This document shows positions 42,512 through 51,879 of a stretch of 61,825 bases of DNA, piece after piece. The number at the start of each line of letters is the position of its first letter. The stretch's first letter is position 1. The position numbers and the translations under genes were made by a program. The notes under the pieces were generated by a model. The model was not told the origin of the DNA, did not search any database, and saw only the letters and a list, made by a program, of their open reading frames with translations. Origin of the DNA: Oscillospiraceae bacterium (lineage in GTDB: Bacteria; Bacillota; Clostridia; Christensenellales; Aristaeellaceae); assembly GCA_031270865.1 (NCBI GenBank), contig JAISWI010000010.1, forward strand, positions 1 to 61,825, given 5' to 3'.

Positions 42512-43771
42512 CTAACCCCTTTCCTCGCGCGTGATCTTCGCGCCCAATCCCCTCAGTGTCACCTCCAGCGCCGCGTAACCGCGGTCTATCTGTGATACCT
42601 GCTCTATCTCGGTCTCGCCCTCAGCCGCCAGAGCCGCTATGGCCAGCGCCGCGCCGGAGCGCAGGTCGTGCGCCTTCACCCTCGCCCCGTGCAGTTTGGG
42701 CACCCCGCGCACCACGGCCACCCGATCCATGATCGTCACGTCGGCGCCCATCGCCTGCAGGTCCCTCGCGTGCTGGAACCTGCTCTCGAACACCGTCTCC
42801 ACCAACAGGCTTACCCCGTCGGCCACGGTCGCCAGCGTGAACATGGGCGCCTGCATATCCGTCGGGAAGCCGGGATGCGGCTGGGTCTGTATCTGCCCGA
42901 ACGACTTTAGCCGCTTCGGGGCTTTCAGCCTTAGCTCGTTCGGGCCTTCCGTGATCTCGCAGCCCATGCCGCGCAGCTTGGATGTCTGGGCGACCATGTC
43001 GCAGGTCGGCGCGTTGAGGACGCGCAGGTCGCCGCCCGTGATCGCCGCCGACGCTAGCATTGTCCCTGCCGCTATCCTGTCCGCGATGGGCCGGAACACC
43101 ACCCCGCGCAGCTTCCTAACCCCTTGTATCGTGACGGTCTGGCGCCCCGCGCCGCTTACCTTCGCCCCGCACGCGTTCATAAACCTGGCCAGGTCCGCTA
43201 TCTCCGGCTCCCTCGCCGCGTTGTGTATCACCGTCTTGCCCGGCAGCAGCGCCGCCGCCATCATTATGTTCTCGGTCGCGCCCACGCTGGGATAGTCAAA
43301 GTGGATCTCCGCTCCGCGCATCGACCTGCCGTCGCAGCGCAGCCTTCCCCCGGATTCGTCGATCACCACGCCCAGCGCCCTCAGCCCGCGCTCGTGCAGG
43401 TCTATCGGCCTCAAGCCGATCTCGCAGCCGCCGGGATAGCCGAAGGTAAACGCCCGCGTCCTGGATAGCATCGGCCCGACCATGAACACGCTGGCCCGCA
43501 GCGTCTTCTCAAGGCGCGGCGGCAGCTCGCCGGACAGGTCGCCCTTCGCGCGGACCGTGACCGCGCTGCCCTCGCGCGTTACGCTTACGCCCATTCCGCG
43601 CAGGATCGCTATCATGTTGGATACGTCCTCTATGTCGGGTACGTCCAGCAGCGTTACCGGGTCCTCCGTCATCACGCTTGCGGCCAGTATCGGCAGCGCT
43701 GAGTTTTTCGCGCTGTCTATCTTGACTTCACCGTTTAGGCTTGATCCGCCTTGAATCCGGAATATCTGCAC
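42512..43771 (-). CDS. murA: UDP-N-acetylglucosamine 1-carboxyvinyltransferase
   Basis: The 419-residue enzyme makes the first committed peptidoglycan step, adding enolpyruvate from PEP to UDP-GlcNAc. The catalytic loop GYPGGCEIGLRPIDLH carries the PEP-binding cysteine that fosfomycin attacks. The N-terminal DSAKNSALPILAAS has the Lys-Asn pair, and the C-terminal half shows PTDMQAPMFTLATVADG and the hinge arginines. Length and motifs are normal. It stands between ftsW and ftsQ, where murG is usually found in related clusters. Confidence 0.96.
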   Translation of the reverse strand: MQIFRIQGGSSLNGEVKIDSAKNSALPILAASVMTEDPVTLLDVPDIEDVSNMIAILRGMGVSVTREGSAVTVRAKGDLSGELPPRLEKTLRASVFMVGPMLSRTRAFTFGYPGGCEIGLRPIDLHERGLRALGVVIDESGGRLRCDGRSMRGAEIHFDYPSVGATENIMMAAALLPGKTVIHNAAREPEIADLARFMNACGAKVSGAGRQTVTIQGVRKLRGVVFRPIADRIAAGTMLASAAITGGDLRVLNAPTCDMVAQTSKLRGMGCEITEGPNELRLKAPKRLKSFGQIQTQPHPGFPTDMQAPMFTLATVADGVSLLVETVFESRFQHARDLQAMGADVTIMDRVAVVRGVPKLHGARVKAHDLRSGAALAIAALAAEGETEIEQVSQIDRGYAALEVTLRGLGAKITREERG

Positions 43772-43874
43772 TTCGCATACCTCCCACGCATTGGCCTACC
43801 CATTACACGGTATGCGGGCGCGGGATTTGCGTGAAAGACATGCCCTCCTTCGGCGTCGGCGCGTCTGCTTAAGC

Positions 43875-45065
43875 CTACGCCACCACCATCTCGTTGCTCC
43901 TGGATATGTTGAGCAATATCCCTATTGCCGCCATAAAGATCATGATGGACGTGCCGCCCGCGGAGAAGAACGGCAGCGGCAGCCCTGTCGTGGGCAGCAG
44001 CCCTACCACCACGCCCATGTTAAGCAGCGCCTGTACCCCGATCATCATCGTGATCCCCGCCGCTAGCAGGCAGCCGAACTTATCCTGGCAGTTCAGCGCG
44101 ACCCTCATCCCGGCGAATATGAACGCCAGGTACAGCGCTACAACCACTATGCACCCCAGCAGCCCGAAGTCCTCGCCCACTATCGCGAAGATGAAGTCGC
44201 TCTCCGGGTACGGCAGGTACGCCATCTTCTGCCTTCCCTGCCCCAGCCCCATCCCGAACAGCCCGCCCGACCCGAACGCTATCAGCGACTGCGAGAGCTG
44301 GTAACCCTCATCCTGCATCGACGCGAACGGATCGCGGAACGAGGTCAGCCGCTCCAGCCTGTACGCCGCGCTTGTGGCGTAATACAAGAATACCCCTGCC
44401 CCGCCTGCCCCCAAAAGCGCCAGATGCCTGAACTTCGCGCCGGCTATGTAGATCATTATTATCGCTACTATAACGATGCTCCCCGCCGTGGACAGGTTCG
44501 GCTGCTCCAGTATCAGCAGGAACGCCGCTCCCGGAACCAATAGCTGTGGTATTATCCCACGGAAAAACCGGAGTATGTTGTCGCCTATACGTGTCAGCGC
44601 GTTCGCCATGAACAGCACTACCGCGAACTTCGCGAACTCGCTGGGCTGGAAGCTGATCCCGGCTATGTGGATCCACCGCCTCGACCCGTTGATCTGCTGT
44701 CCTATACCGGGTACCAGCACCAGGACCAGCAGTACCGCGCTGGCCGCCAGCATCGCGACTATCACCCACGTCTTGCGCCACAGGCTGTAGTCTATCCGCG
44801 ACAACACGAACATCGCCGCCGACCCCACCGCTATGCCGAACAGCTGCTGCTTGACCTTGGTCAGCGCGTCGCCCTGGTCCTGGAACACATAGTAGGACGC
44901 GCTGAACAACACCACCAGCCCAGCCATCAACAGCAGCGCCAGCGCGACCAATACCCCCCTGTCCGCAGGCTTCATCCGCGGCTCAATCCCCGGCATCGGC
45001 GCCAGCCGACGGTCCGCCCAGCGACGCGACCGCTTGCGTGAGGTCATCGTGCTTACCTGCGCCAT
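43875..45065 (-). CDS. ftsW: FtsW/SpoVE-type SEDS peptidoglycan polymerase
   Basis: The 396-residue integral membrane glycosyltransferase of the SEDS family has about ten helices. Family marks are NGSRRWIHIAGISFQPSEFAK, LILEQPNLSTAGSIVIVAI (usually LxQPDLGT), GYQLSQSLIAFGSGGLFGMGLG, YLPYPESDFIFAIVGEDFGLLG (with the catalytic-type aspartate) and LPLPFFSAGGTSIM. It polymerises lipid II at the septum together with the PBP encoded upstream. GGAGGAGGG precedes the ATG. A copy of the dispersed repeat separates it from murD. Confidence 0.95.
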   Translation of the reverse strand: MAQVSTMTSRKRSRRWADRRLAPMPGIEPRMKPADRGVLVALALLLMAGLVVLFSASYYVFQDQGDALTKVKQQLFGIAVGSAAMFVLSRIDYSLWRKTWVIVAMLAASAVLLVLVLVPGIGQQINGSRRWIHIAGISFQPSEFAKFAVVLFMANALTRIGDNILRFFRGIIPQLLVPGAAFLLILEQPNLSTAGSIVIVAIIMIYIAGAKFRHLALLGAGGAGVFLYYATSAAYRLERLTSFRDPFASMQDEGYQLSQSLIAFGSGGLFGMGLGQGRQKMAYLPYPESDFIFAIVGEDFGLLGCIVVVALYLAFIFAGMRVALNCQDKFGCLLAAGITMMIGVQALLNMGVVVGLLPTTGLPLPFFSAGGTSIMIFMAAIGILLNISRSNEMVVA

Positions 45066-45104
45066 GTGCCCTCCTCCCTCCTTCGGCTGGGACGTGGGTT
45101 AGTA

Positions 45105-45193
45105 CGCTGGGGCGCCGCCCCCCACCCCCCAATGGGGGTTTCACCCCCCTTGACCCCCTGACCAGCGTGACGCTGGACCCTCGTGGCCAGGGT
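45105..45193. repeat. Dispersed intergenic repeat, copy B
   Basis: CGCTGGGGCGCCGCCCC, then GGGGGTTTCACCCCCCTT, GACCAGCGTGACGCTGG and GTGGCCAGGGT. It matches copies A and C and lies inside the dcw transcript between murD and ftsW, so it cannot be a full terminator there unless ftsW has its own promoter. Confidence 0.85.
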
Positions 45194-45219
45194 AGGTCGT
45201 TCCTCCACCTGACTCATTG

Positions 45220-46602
45220 TCAGCGCAGCGCCTCCGCCAGCCTCCGGAACTCGTGCCCCCTGTGCTCGTAATCATGGAACATGTCAAAGCTCGCGCACGC
45301 CGGCGAGAATAACACGTTCCACCCGCTCCCCGCTAGCCGCCTCGCCTCCTCTATCGCCTTGCCAAAGTCATACCCTGCCTCCGTCATATTCTCAAACCCT
45401 TCCTTCTCCAGCGCCTCCTTTATCTGCCCCGCCGTGTCCCCTATCAGTACCGCTTCCTTTACCCACTCGCTCCCTTTTACCGCCTTGGCTAGTCCTTCAA
45501 ACTCCACATGCTTATCATACCCGCCTAATATTATCACTGTCGGCTTCCCCATCGCCGCTATCGCCGCCAGCGTCGAATCTACATTCGTCCCCTTGCTGTC
45601 GTTGATCCATGTTACACCTTCGTATACCCTCACCGTCTCTATCCTGTGCTCCACGCCCGCGAACGTCCTCAGCGTGTGCCTTACCACCGGCGCGGGCACC
45701 CCCATCACGCTCGCCACGCACGCCGCCGCCATCGCGTTCTCTAGATTATGCCCGCCAGGTATCCTTACCTCCCCGGCCTCGCATACCGCCCTCTCGCCCC
45801 CTTCGCTCCTTAGTATTACCTCCCCGCCCCTTACGAACGCGCCAACCTCAACCTCCCCGCGCCTCGAGAACCTCATCATCCTTGTCGGCAGCCCTTCCAG
45901 CGCCTTTACCGCCACCGGATCGTCGCCGTTCACTACCGCCGTATCGCCTGCCCCCATCTTCTCAAACATATGCCGCTTCAGCCCGATATACGTTTCCATG
46001 TCCCCATGCCTGTTCAGATGGTCCGGCGTGATGTTCAGCAGCGCCCCCGCCCTCGGATGGAAATCCACCGTCCCCTCCAGTTGGAAGGAACTGACCTCCA
46101 CCACGTATATGTCCCCTGCCCTTCCCTCAGCCGCCGCCGCGCTTATCGAATTCCCTATGTTCCCTACCACATGCGCGGTCTTCCCCGCGTTCCTTAGCAT
46201 CTCGCCCAGCAACGCGGTCGTCGTCGTCTTCCCATTCGTCCCCGTTATCGCTGCCTGCGGCCCGTCGGCGAACGCGGCCCCCAGCTCCAACTCGCTGATC
46301 ACTGGGATCCCCTTCGCCTTCGCCTCCTTTATCCACTTTGCCCCTATCGGCATCCCCGGGCTTATCACAATCAGATCCAACCCGTCTATAAACCTGTCCG
46401 CGTCCTCCCCTAGCGCCCACTCTACCCCGTCTACTCCGTCGAACTCCTCAAGCCCCTTCAACTCGCCCCTTGCCTTCAGATCGCTTAGCACCGGCCTCGC
46501 GCCATGCTTCAGCAGCAGCCTGGCCGCCGCTATCCCGCTGCGCGCCATGCCCGCCACTAGCGCGCGCTTCCCCCGCGGCTGCTCAATCCCCCACAACGCC
46601 AT
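45220..46602 (-). CDS. murD: UDP-N-acetylmuramoylalanine-D-glutamate ligase
   Basis: The 460-residue Mur ligase adds D-glutamate to UDP-MurNAc-L-Ala. It has the Rossmann-like UDP-binding N-terminus (ALVAGMARSGIAAARLLLKHG), the ATP P-loop ITGTNGKTTTTALLGEML, the central EVSSFQLEGTVDFHPRAGALLNITPDHLNRHGDMETY, and the C-terminal INDSKGTNVDSTLAAI and SPACASFDMF. I chose the ATG at 46602 with GGGGAGGGG about 6 bases upstream; an ATG at 46623 has no such site. Gene order mraY-murD-ftsW is standard. Confidence 0.96.
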   Translation of the reverse strand: MALWGIEQPRGKRALVAGMARSGIAAARLLLKHGARPVLSDLKARGELKGLEEFDGVDGVEWALGEDADRFIDGLDLIVISPGMPIGAKWIKEAKAKGIPVISELELGAAFADGPQAAITGTNGKTTTTALLGEMLRNAGKTAHVVGNIGNSISAAAAEGRAGDIYVVEVSSFQLEGTVDFHPRAGALLNITPDHLNRHGDMETYIGLKRHMFEKMGAGDTAVVNGDDPVAVKALEGLPTRMMRFSRRGEVEVGAFVRGGEVILRSEGGERAVCEAGEVRIPGGHNLENAMAAACVASVMGVPAPVVRHTLRTFAGVEHRIETVRVYEGVTWINDSKGTNVDSTLAAIAAMGKPTVIILGGYDKHVEFEGLAKAVKGSEWVKEAVLIGDTAGQIKEALEKEGFENMTEAGYDFGKAIEEARRLAGSGWNVLFSPACASFDMFHDYEHRGHEFRRLAEALR

Positions 46603-46646
46603 GCCAACCCCTCCCCGCTCCATCTACTATTCGCTAAACCATTCCG

Positions 46647-47666
46647 TTAGTACACAGCGCCCGGCAGCATCAGGAAACATACCAAGCACATCAGCACCGT
46701 TACCAGCACGTACATCGACACTATCCTTGTCTCGCTCATGCCCTTTTTCTCCAGATGGTGGTGGAACGGCGAGTTCAGGAACAGCCGCTTCCCACGCGTC
46801 GCCTTGTAGTAGTAACGCTGCGCCGTCGTGCTCAGCAGCGATACCGCCATCATCAGCCCCGCCGCCGGAATCCACAACGGCAGCCTTAACACCATCGCCG
46901 CGCCCACAAACACCGCGCCTATGTACATCGACCCCGTGTCGCCCATCATCAGCGAGGCCGGATGCAAATTATACCTTAGATAACCCATCAGCGCTCCCGC
47001 CATACCCGCGCAGAGTATCCCCACGTCCAGCAGCATATACTGACTTTCGGATACCCCTACCCCTCCCGCTAGTATCAGCGCGATTATACCGAACACCGCG
47101 AAGTCGCACAGCGATACCGATCCTAGCAGCCCGTCAAGCCCGTCCAGGAGGTTCGAGCCGTTGAGAACGCAGTATATCACGAACGCCATCGCCGGGATGT
47201 ACCAGTACCCCATATCCCACTCGCGCGCCGTGAACGGCAGCCTCACCGACGAGCCGATCAGCGGATGCCAGTAACAGTACGCCGCGAACCCCGCGGCTAT
47301 CGCCAGCTGCGGTATCGTCTTTTGCAGCTCCTTCAGCCCGCCCTGGTTCTTCTTTCTGCGGATCTTCAGGAAATCGTCCGCGAACCCCAGTCCCATGTTC
47401 AGCAGCGCGAACGCCGCGACCGCCAGCGGCGCGTCCGACTTCCATTCGGGCGCGCCCGCCCTCGCCGCGAACGCCGCGGCCAGCGACACCGCCGCTATCA
47501 TCAGCCCGCCCATCGTCGGCGTGCCCTGCTTCTTCATATGCTCTTCCGGAGCGCCCTCGTATACCTGCTGCCCGACCTTCAGCCGCCTCAACAGCTTGAT
47601 CATCGTCGGGCCTATTATCAGCGATATAACGAACCCGCCCAGCGCCGCCCACAGCATCCGTCGCAT
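46647..47666 (-). CDS. mraY: Phospho-N-acetylmuramoyl-pentapeptide-transferase
   Basis: The 339-residue polytopic membrane enzyme makes lipid I from undecaprenyl phosphate and UDP-MurNAc-pentapeptide. Catalytic motifs are GFADDFLKIRRKKNQGGL, NGSNLLDGLDGL, MMGDTGSMYIGA and LNSPFHHHLEKKGMSE. The wording NGSNLLDG and DTGSMYIG differs slightly from the usual NLTDG and DTGSLALG but keeps the aspartates and histidines. It starts 3 bp after the murE stop. The usual preceding gene murF is missing. Confidence 0.95.
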   Translation of the reverse strand: MRRMLWAALGGFVISLIIGPTMIKLLRRLKVGQQVYEGAPEEHMKKQGTPTMGGLMIAAVSLAAAFAARAGAPEWKSDAPLAVAAFALLNMGLGFADDFLKIRRKKNQGGLKELQKTIPQLAIAAGFAAYCYWHPLIGSSVRLPFTAREWDMGYWYIPAMAFVIYCVLNGSNLLDGLDGLLGSVSLCDFAVFGIIALILAGGVGVSESQYMLLDVGILCAGMAGALMGYLRYNLHPASLMMGDTGSMYIGAVFVGAAMVLRLPLWIPAAGLMMAVSLLSTTAQRYYYKATRGKRLFLNSPFHHHLEKKGMSETRIVSMYVLVTVLMCLVCFLMLPGAVY

Positions 47667-47669
47667 GCG

Positions 47670-49151
47670 TCAGACCGCCCCCCGCGCGATATTCATCTCT
47701 TCCAGCAGTTCCTTTATGACGATCTTCTCGTCGAACGGCTTCTTCACTCCGCGTATCTCCTGGTACGTCTCGTGTCCCTTCCCCGCCAGCACTATCACGT
47801 CGCCCTCCCTCGCGATCGTGAGCGCCCGCCTTATCGCCTCGCGCCTGTTCTCTATCACCTCATACCCGCCGCTCGTCCGCTTGATCCCCTGCTCCACCTC
47901 GCGGAGTATCTCGCCCGGGTCCTCGTTGCGCGGGTTGTCGCTGGTCAGTATCGAGTAGTCGGCCAGCCGCCCGGCTATCTCGCCCATGACGGGCCGCTTC
48001 TCCCTGTCCCTGTCCCCTCCGCACCCGAACACCACCAGCACGCGCTTCCTGGCGAACTCCCGGACCACGCGCAGTATGGATTCCAGCGCCGCCGGGACGT
48101 GCGAGTAGTCCAGTATAACCTTGTAGGGCGTACGCGTGTCCAGCGCCTCCACGCGCCCGGGCACCGCCCGCACCGACTCCAGCCCCGCCTTGATCGTCTC
48201 CATCGGCGCGTCCAGCGCCAGAGCGAGCGAGGCCGCCGTCATGCTGTTGTATACGTTGAACATGCCCGTCAGCCTCAGCGCGACCGCCGCGCCCGGCTGC
48301 CCGCGCCGCGTCAGCTCGAACGACACGCCGTCCTCGGTGATCTCGATATTCCGGGCGTTGAGATCGCACTCCTCGCGGATACCGTACGTGGTATACGGTA
48401 TCTCCACGCCCTCCATCATGCCCTTGGCCCGCTCGTCGTCCGCGTTGAACGCCGCGCGTCTGGCGTACGCGCTGTCGAACACCCGCCGCTTCGTCCTCCA
48501 GTAGGTGTCCATGTCCCCGAAGTAATCCAGGTGGTCGTGGGAGATGTTCGTGAACGCCACGCAGTCGAACTCCAGCCCGTCCAGCCTGCGCATGTCTATC
48601 GCGTGGGCGCTGATCTCCATCGCGCAGAACGTCACGCCCTCGTCAGCCATCCTCCGAAGCGTCCTGTGCAGATCGACCGGGTCGGGCGTGGTCAAGCCTG
48701 AGGAGACCATCGTCTCGCCGATCAAGCTGCCCGTTGTGCCGATTAGCCCGCACTTGCGCCCCGACGCCTCCATTATCGCCTTGAGGAGGTATGTCGAGGT
48801 GGTCTTGCCCTTCGTGCCCGTGATCCCGGCCAGCGCCATCGACTTTGCCGGATGCCCGTAGAACGCGGCCGCGATATGCCCCATCGCGCCGCGTACGCTC
48901 TCCACCTGGACCTGCGGCGCCGCGATATCCGGCAGTATCCGCTCCACCACTAACGCCGCCGCGCCGCGCCCGATTACCTGCGGCGCGAAGTCGTGAGCGT
49001 CGAAACGCGCCCCCGACACGCAGAAGAACAGGCTCCCGTCCAACGGTTCCCTTTGGCGGCTGTCCGTCGCCAGCCGCGTGATCTCAACCCCTATATCCCC
49101 AGCCGCGCCTACAAGCCCGGGCAGGTCCCTTACCAACGCGCTTAACCTCAT
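47670..49151 (-). CDS. murE: UDP-N-acetylmuramoyl-tripeptide synthetase, diaminopimelate type
   Basis: The 493-residue Mur ligase adds the third residue of the stem peptide. ITGTKGKTTSTYLLKAIME is the P-loop, TTPDPVDLHRTL and MEISAHAIDMRRLDGLEFD the substrate site, NISHDHLDYFGDMDTYW the central motif. SDNPRNEDP is the signature that selects meso-diaminopimelate, so the organism should have DAP-type peptidoglycan. I chose the ATG at 49151, with GGAGGGGG 11 bases upstream; longer versions overlap the PBP gene. It is followed directly by mraY. Confidence 0.95.
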   Translation of the reverse strand: MRLSALVRDLPGLVGAAGDIGVEITRLATDSRQREPLDGSLFFCVSGARFDAHDFAPQVIGRGAAALVVERILPDIAAPQVQVESVRGAMGHIAAAFYGHPAKSMALAGITGTKGKTTSTYLLKAIMEASGRKCGLIGTTGSLIGETMVSSGLTTPDPVDLHRTLRRMADEGVTFCAMEISAHAIDMRRLDGLEFDCVAFTNISHDHLDYFGDMDTYWRTKRRVFDSAYARRAAFNADDERAKGMMEGVEIPYTTYGIREECDLNARNIEITEDGVSFELTRRGQPGAAVALRLTGMFNVYNSMTAASLALALDAPMETIKAGLESVRAVPGRVEALDTRTPYKVILDYSHVPAALESILRVVREFARKRVLVVFGCGGDRDREKRPVMGEIAGRLADYSILTSDNPRNEDPGEILREVEQGIKRTSGGYEVIENRREAIRRALTIAREGDVIVLAGKGHETYQEIRGVKKPFDEKIVIKELLEEMNIARGAV

Positions 49152-49176
49152 ATATGATGATTCCCCCTCCGAACCT

Positions 49177-51303
49177 TTATGGAGCCTCAAAGTATACCGT
49201 TACGGTGTCGCCCGGCTGCGCGAACTCACCCGCCGCCGGTCTCTGCCTGACCGCCAAGCCCGCGCCGTCTATCTCCATGATCAGGCCGCGCGAGCGCAGC
49301 TGCCGTCCAGCCTCGATGATCGACATCCCGCGCAGGTCCGGTATGTGGACGAGCGTTTGCGCGTCCAGCGCCTGGCCCTCGCGCGTGTACAGCATCACCT
49401 GCGACTGCGTCCATACCGACGCGCCAGGGGCGGGCATCTGGTCTAGGACCATCGGGTCGTCGCCGTCGGTCACGGCGGTCAACCCCAGCGATTCCAGAGC
49501 GGCCGTGGCGTCCGGCACGCTCATCCCCACCAGGTCGGGCACGGTCGCCTGAACCTGCTTGACCGCGCCTTTGTCCGCCCTGACGCCCATGTACTGCAGC
49601 GACTGCTCCAGTATGTCGCGGGCGAACGGCGCCGCCGTCGCGCTGCCGTAGTCGGGCATGAGCCGCGCCTCGTTGACTATGACCAGCACGGCGATCACCG
49701 GGTCGTCCGCGGGCGCGAAGCCCATGAACGAGCCGATATGCGCGTCGTGGGCGACCTTGCCTTCCTTATAGACCTGCGCGGTCCCGGTCTTGCCGGCGAT
49801 GCGGTATCCCTCTATCTTCGCGTTCCTGCCGCCGCCGTCGGCCACTACGGTCTCTAGCAGGTCTCGCGTCAACGCGCTGGTCTCCTCGCTGATCGGGCGG
49901 CTGACCACCTGCGGCGTGGCCCGTTCCAACGTCGAGCCGTCCGCGCCGATGATCTCCGATACCAGGTACGGCTTCATCAGCTTGCCGCCGTTGGCGATCG
50001 CGCAGCACGCCGCGATCATCTGGATGGGCGTCACCGCCACGCTCTGGCCGAACCCTATACGCGCCAGCTCCACCTTCTTGACCGTGGACTTGGGGATGAG
50101 TATCCCCGCGCTCTCGCCGGGCAGGTCTATCCCCGTCGTCTTGCCGAACCCGAACGCGCTCATGTACCGGTAGAAGTTATCGATGCCCACGCGCAATCCC
50201 ATCTGGACGAACACCGGGTTGCACGAGTTCTGCAGCGCCTTCCTGAAATCCTCCGCGCCGTGTCCGGAGGTGTTCCAGCACCTGATCGTATCGCCGTCCA
50301 CGACGATCGAGCCGTTGCAGAAGAAGCCCTCGTCCGGCGTGGTGAGCCCCAGGTCCAGCGCCATCGCCGCCGTGAACATCTTCCATGTCGAGCCTGGCTC
50401 GTACGCGTCGGAGATGAGCGTGATCCGCATCAGCCTCTGCAGCGTGGCCAGGTCGTCGCGGGGCGGGTTATTGGGGTCGTAGTCGGGTTCCATCGACATG
50501 CCCAGTATCGCGCCGGTTCGCGGGTCCATCGCTATGGCCATGGCCTGCGCCGCGCCGTTGACCTCGACGCACTCGCGCATAGCCTTGTCCATGATGGACT
50601 GGATGGTCTGGTCGATGGTCAGCTTCAGGCTGGCGCCCTCCTGGGGCGCTATGTAGTATTCCTGTCCCCCGGCCAGGGCGCGGGCGTTGTTATCCACCTC
50701 GGTGATGATCCTGCCCGGCGAGCCTGCCAGCGCCGCGTTATACTGCTGTTCCAGCCCGCTCTGGCCGTCGCCGTCGATGTTGGTAAGCCCCAACACCTGC
50801 GGCATGAACCGCCCCAGCGGGTAATACCTCAGCCTGTCTTCCCCGAAGGTGAGGCCCTTGAGCGCGCCGGACGCCTTGATATCCTCGCGGGCGAGCATGT
50901 CGCGCAGGCTGTTCACCGTGTCGCGCGGGACCTGCCGCTTGAGCGTGACGGAGCCTACGCCCTTCTGTGACAGCTTCGTTATGACGGTATCGCGGTCTAG
51001 CCCCAGCGCCGGGCAGAGTATGTCCGCCATCTTTTCAGGATCGGTCACCTGGTTTGGCGACGCGCTGACTATATAGGCGGTCACGCTCTGGGTTATCGTC
51101 CTGCCGTTGCGGTCGAGTATCTGGCCGCGGGCCGCCGACACCGTGCCGTTGCGCGTCCACTGCTGGATGCCGCGCGAGGTTAGCTCGCTCGATCGCGCGA
51201 TGGTAAGCTCGCCGACCTTCAGCAGTATCAGGCAGAACAGAAGCGGGAGCGCCGCCGTCAGCCACAGGAGCCTTTTACGTATTGTCATCCCGGGCGTTTG
51301 CAA
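49177..51303 (-). CDS. Class B penicillin-binding protein with PASTA domains (FtsI/SpoVD type)
   Basis: The roughly 710-residue septal transpeptidase starts with a membrane helix (LLWLTAALPLLFCLILLKVG) and a dimerisation domain with ARGQILDRNGRTI. The catalytic domain has YEPGSTWKMFTAAM (SxxK serine), the SxN motif NSCNP, and GKTGTAQVY. Two PASTA domains follow (VPDLVGMSVPDATAALESLGL and IPDLRGMSIIEAGRQLRSRGL). PASTA domains in a dcw class B PBP are typical of Firmicutes; SpoVD and PBP2b cannot be told apart here. The best-placed start is a TTG at 51303, 8 bases after AGGGGG; GTG 51312 and ATG 51288 are alternatives. Confidence 0.94.
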   Translation of the reverse strand: MQTPGMTIRKRLLWLTAALPLLFCLILLKVGELTIARSSELTSRGIQQWTRNGTVSAARGQILDRNGRTITQSVTAYIVSASPNQVTDPEKMADILCPALGLDRDTVITKLSQKGVGSVTLKRQVPRDTVNSLRDMLAREDIKASGALKGLTFGEDRLRYYPLGRFMPQVLGLTNIDGDGQSGLEQQYNAALAGSPGRIITEVDNNARALAGGQEYYIAPQEGASLKLTIDQTIQSIMDKAMRECVEVNGAAQAMAIAMDPRTGAILGMSMEPDYDPNNPPRDDLATLQRLMRITLISDAYEPGSTWKMFTAAMALDLGLTTPDEGFFCNGSIVVDGDTIRCWNTSGHGAEDFRKALQNSCNPVFVQMGLRVGIDNFYRYMSAFGFGKTTGIDLPGESAGILIPKSTVKKVELARIGFGQSVAVTPIQMIAACCAIANGGKLMKPYLVSEIIGADGSTLERATPQVVSRPISEETSALTRDLLETVVADGGGRNAKIEGYRIAGKTGTAQVYKEGKVAHDAHIGSFMGFAPADDPVIAVLVIVNEARLMPDYGSATAAPFARDILEQSLQYMGVRADKGAVKQVQATVPDLVGMSVPDATAALESLGLTAVTDGDDPMVLDQMPAPGASVWTQSQVMLYTREGQALDAQTLVHIPDLRGMSIIEAGRQLRSRGLIMEIDGAGLAVRQRPAAGEFAQPGDTVTVYFEAP

Positions 51304-51330
51304 GCGTCCCACCCCCTAATACTTACATAA

Positions 51331-51879
51331 TTATAGCCCCCCAAGCGCCCGCAGCGCGGTGGTCACCCACGATTCGGGCTGGGCCTGTACCACTGGAGGC
51401 TCTTGCCGCGCGGGGATCTCCGGCAGGGAGACGTAGCGCGGCGAGCTTGGCGGATCGACCATCCCCAGCGTGAACACGGCCTCGCGGGAGACGCGCTCGC
51501 CGCTTTCCAGCTCGGATATCTCCTTGAGGAGGGCCTCGCTGTCCAGCCTGACCTCTTTGACGGCCTTGGCCAGCGCGCTGACCTCCTTGGCCGCTCGAGA
51601 GCAGTTGGCGGTCTGCGCCACCAGCGTGAACGCGAACACGGACAACGCGCCGCACATCACCAGTATCATTGGGGCCTGCTTGCGCAGCGGCACGACCGGC
51701 AGCCTGCCCGGTATCACCGCGCCCGCCACGCCCTCGACCGTCGCGCGGGCCGACGCCGGCAGTATCCCGCCGTCGGCCATCCCGCGCACGCCCCTGCCGT
51801 CGGCCGTCCTGCCCATGCCCCCGGCGCGCGAGTATCCGCGCCTGACGCGGCCTCGGCCGGCCCGATCCGTTACAGCCAT
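51331..51879 (-). CDS. ftsL: FtsL-like cell division protein
   Basis: The 182-residue bitopic protein has a long basic cytoplasmic part rich in Gly and Arg, one membrane helix (APMILVMCGALSVFAFTLVAQ, about 69-89) and an extracellular leucine-heptad coiled coil (VSALAKAVKEVRLDSEALLKEISELESGE). A proline-rich tail follows. Position between mraZ and the septal PBP and this layout identify FtsL; sequence conservation in the family is low. Its ATG overlaps the mraZ stop (TAATG), so rsmH (mraW), which normally stands between them, is absent. Confidence 0.8.
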   Translation of the reverse strand: MAVTDRAGRGRVRRGYSRAGGMGRTADGRGVRGMADGGILPASARATVEGVAGAVIPGRLPVVPLRKQAPMILVMCGALSVFAFTLVAQTANCSRAAKEVSALAKAVKEVRLDSEALLKEISELESGERVSREAVFTLGMVDPPSSPRYVSLPEIPARQEPPVVQAQPESWVTTALRALGGL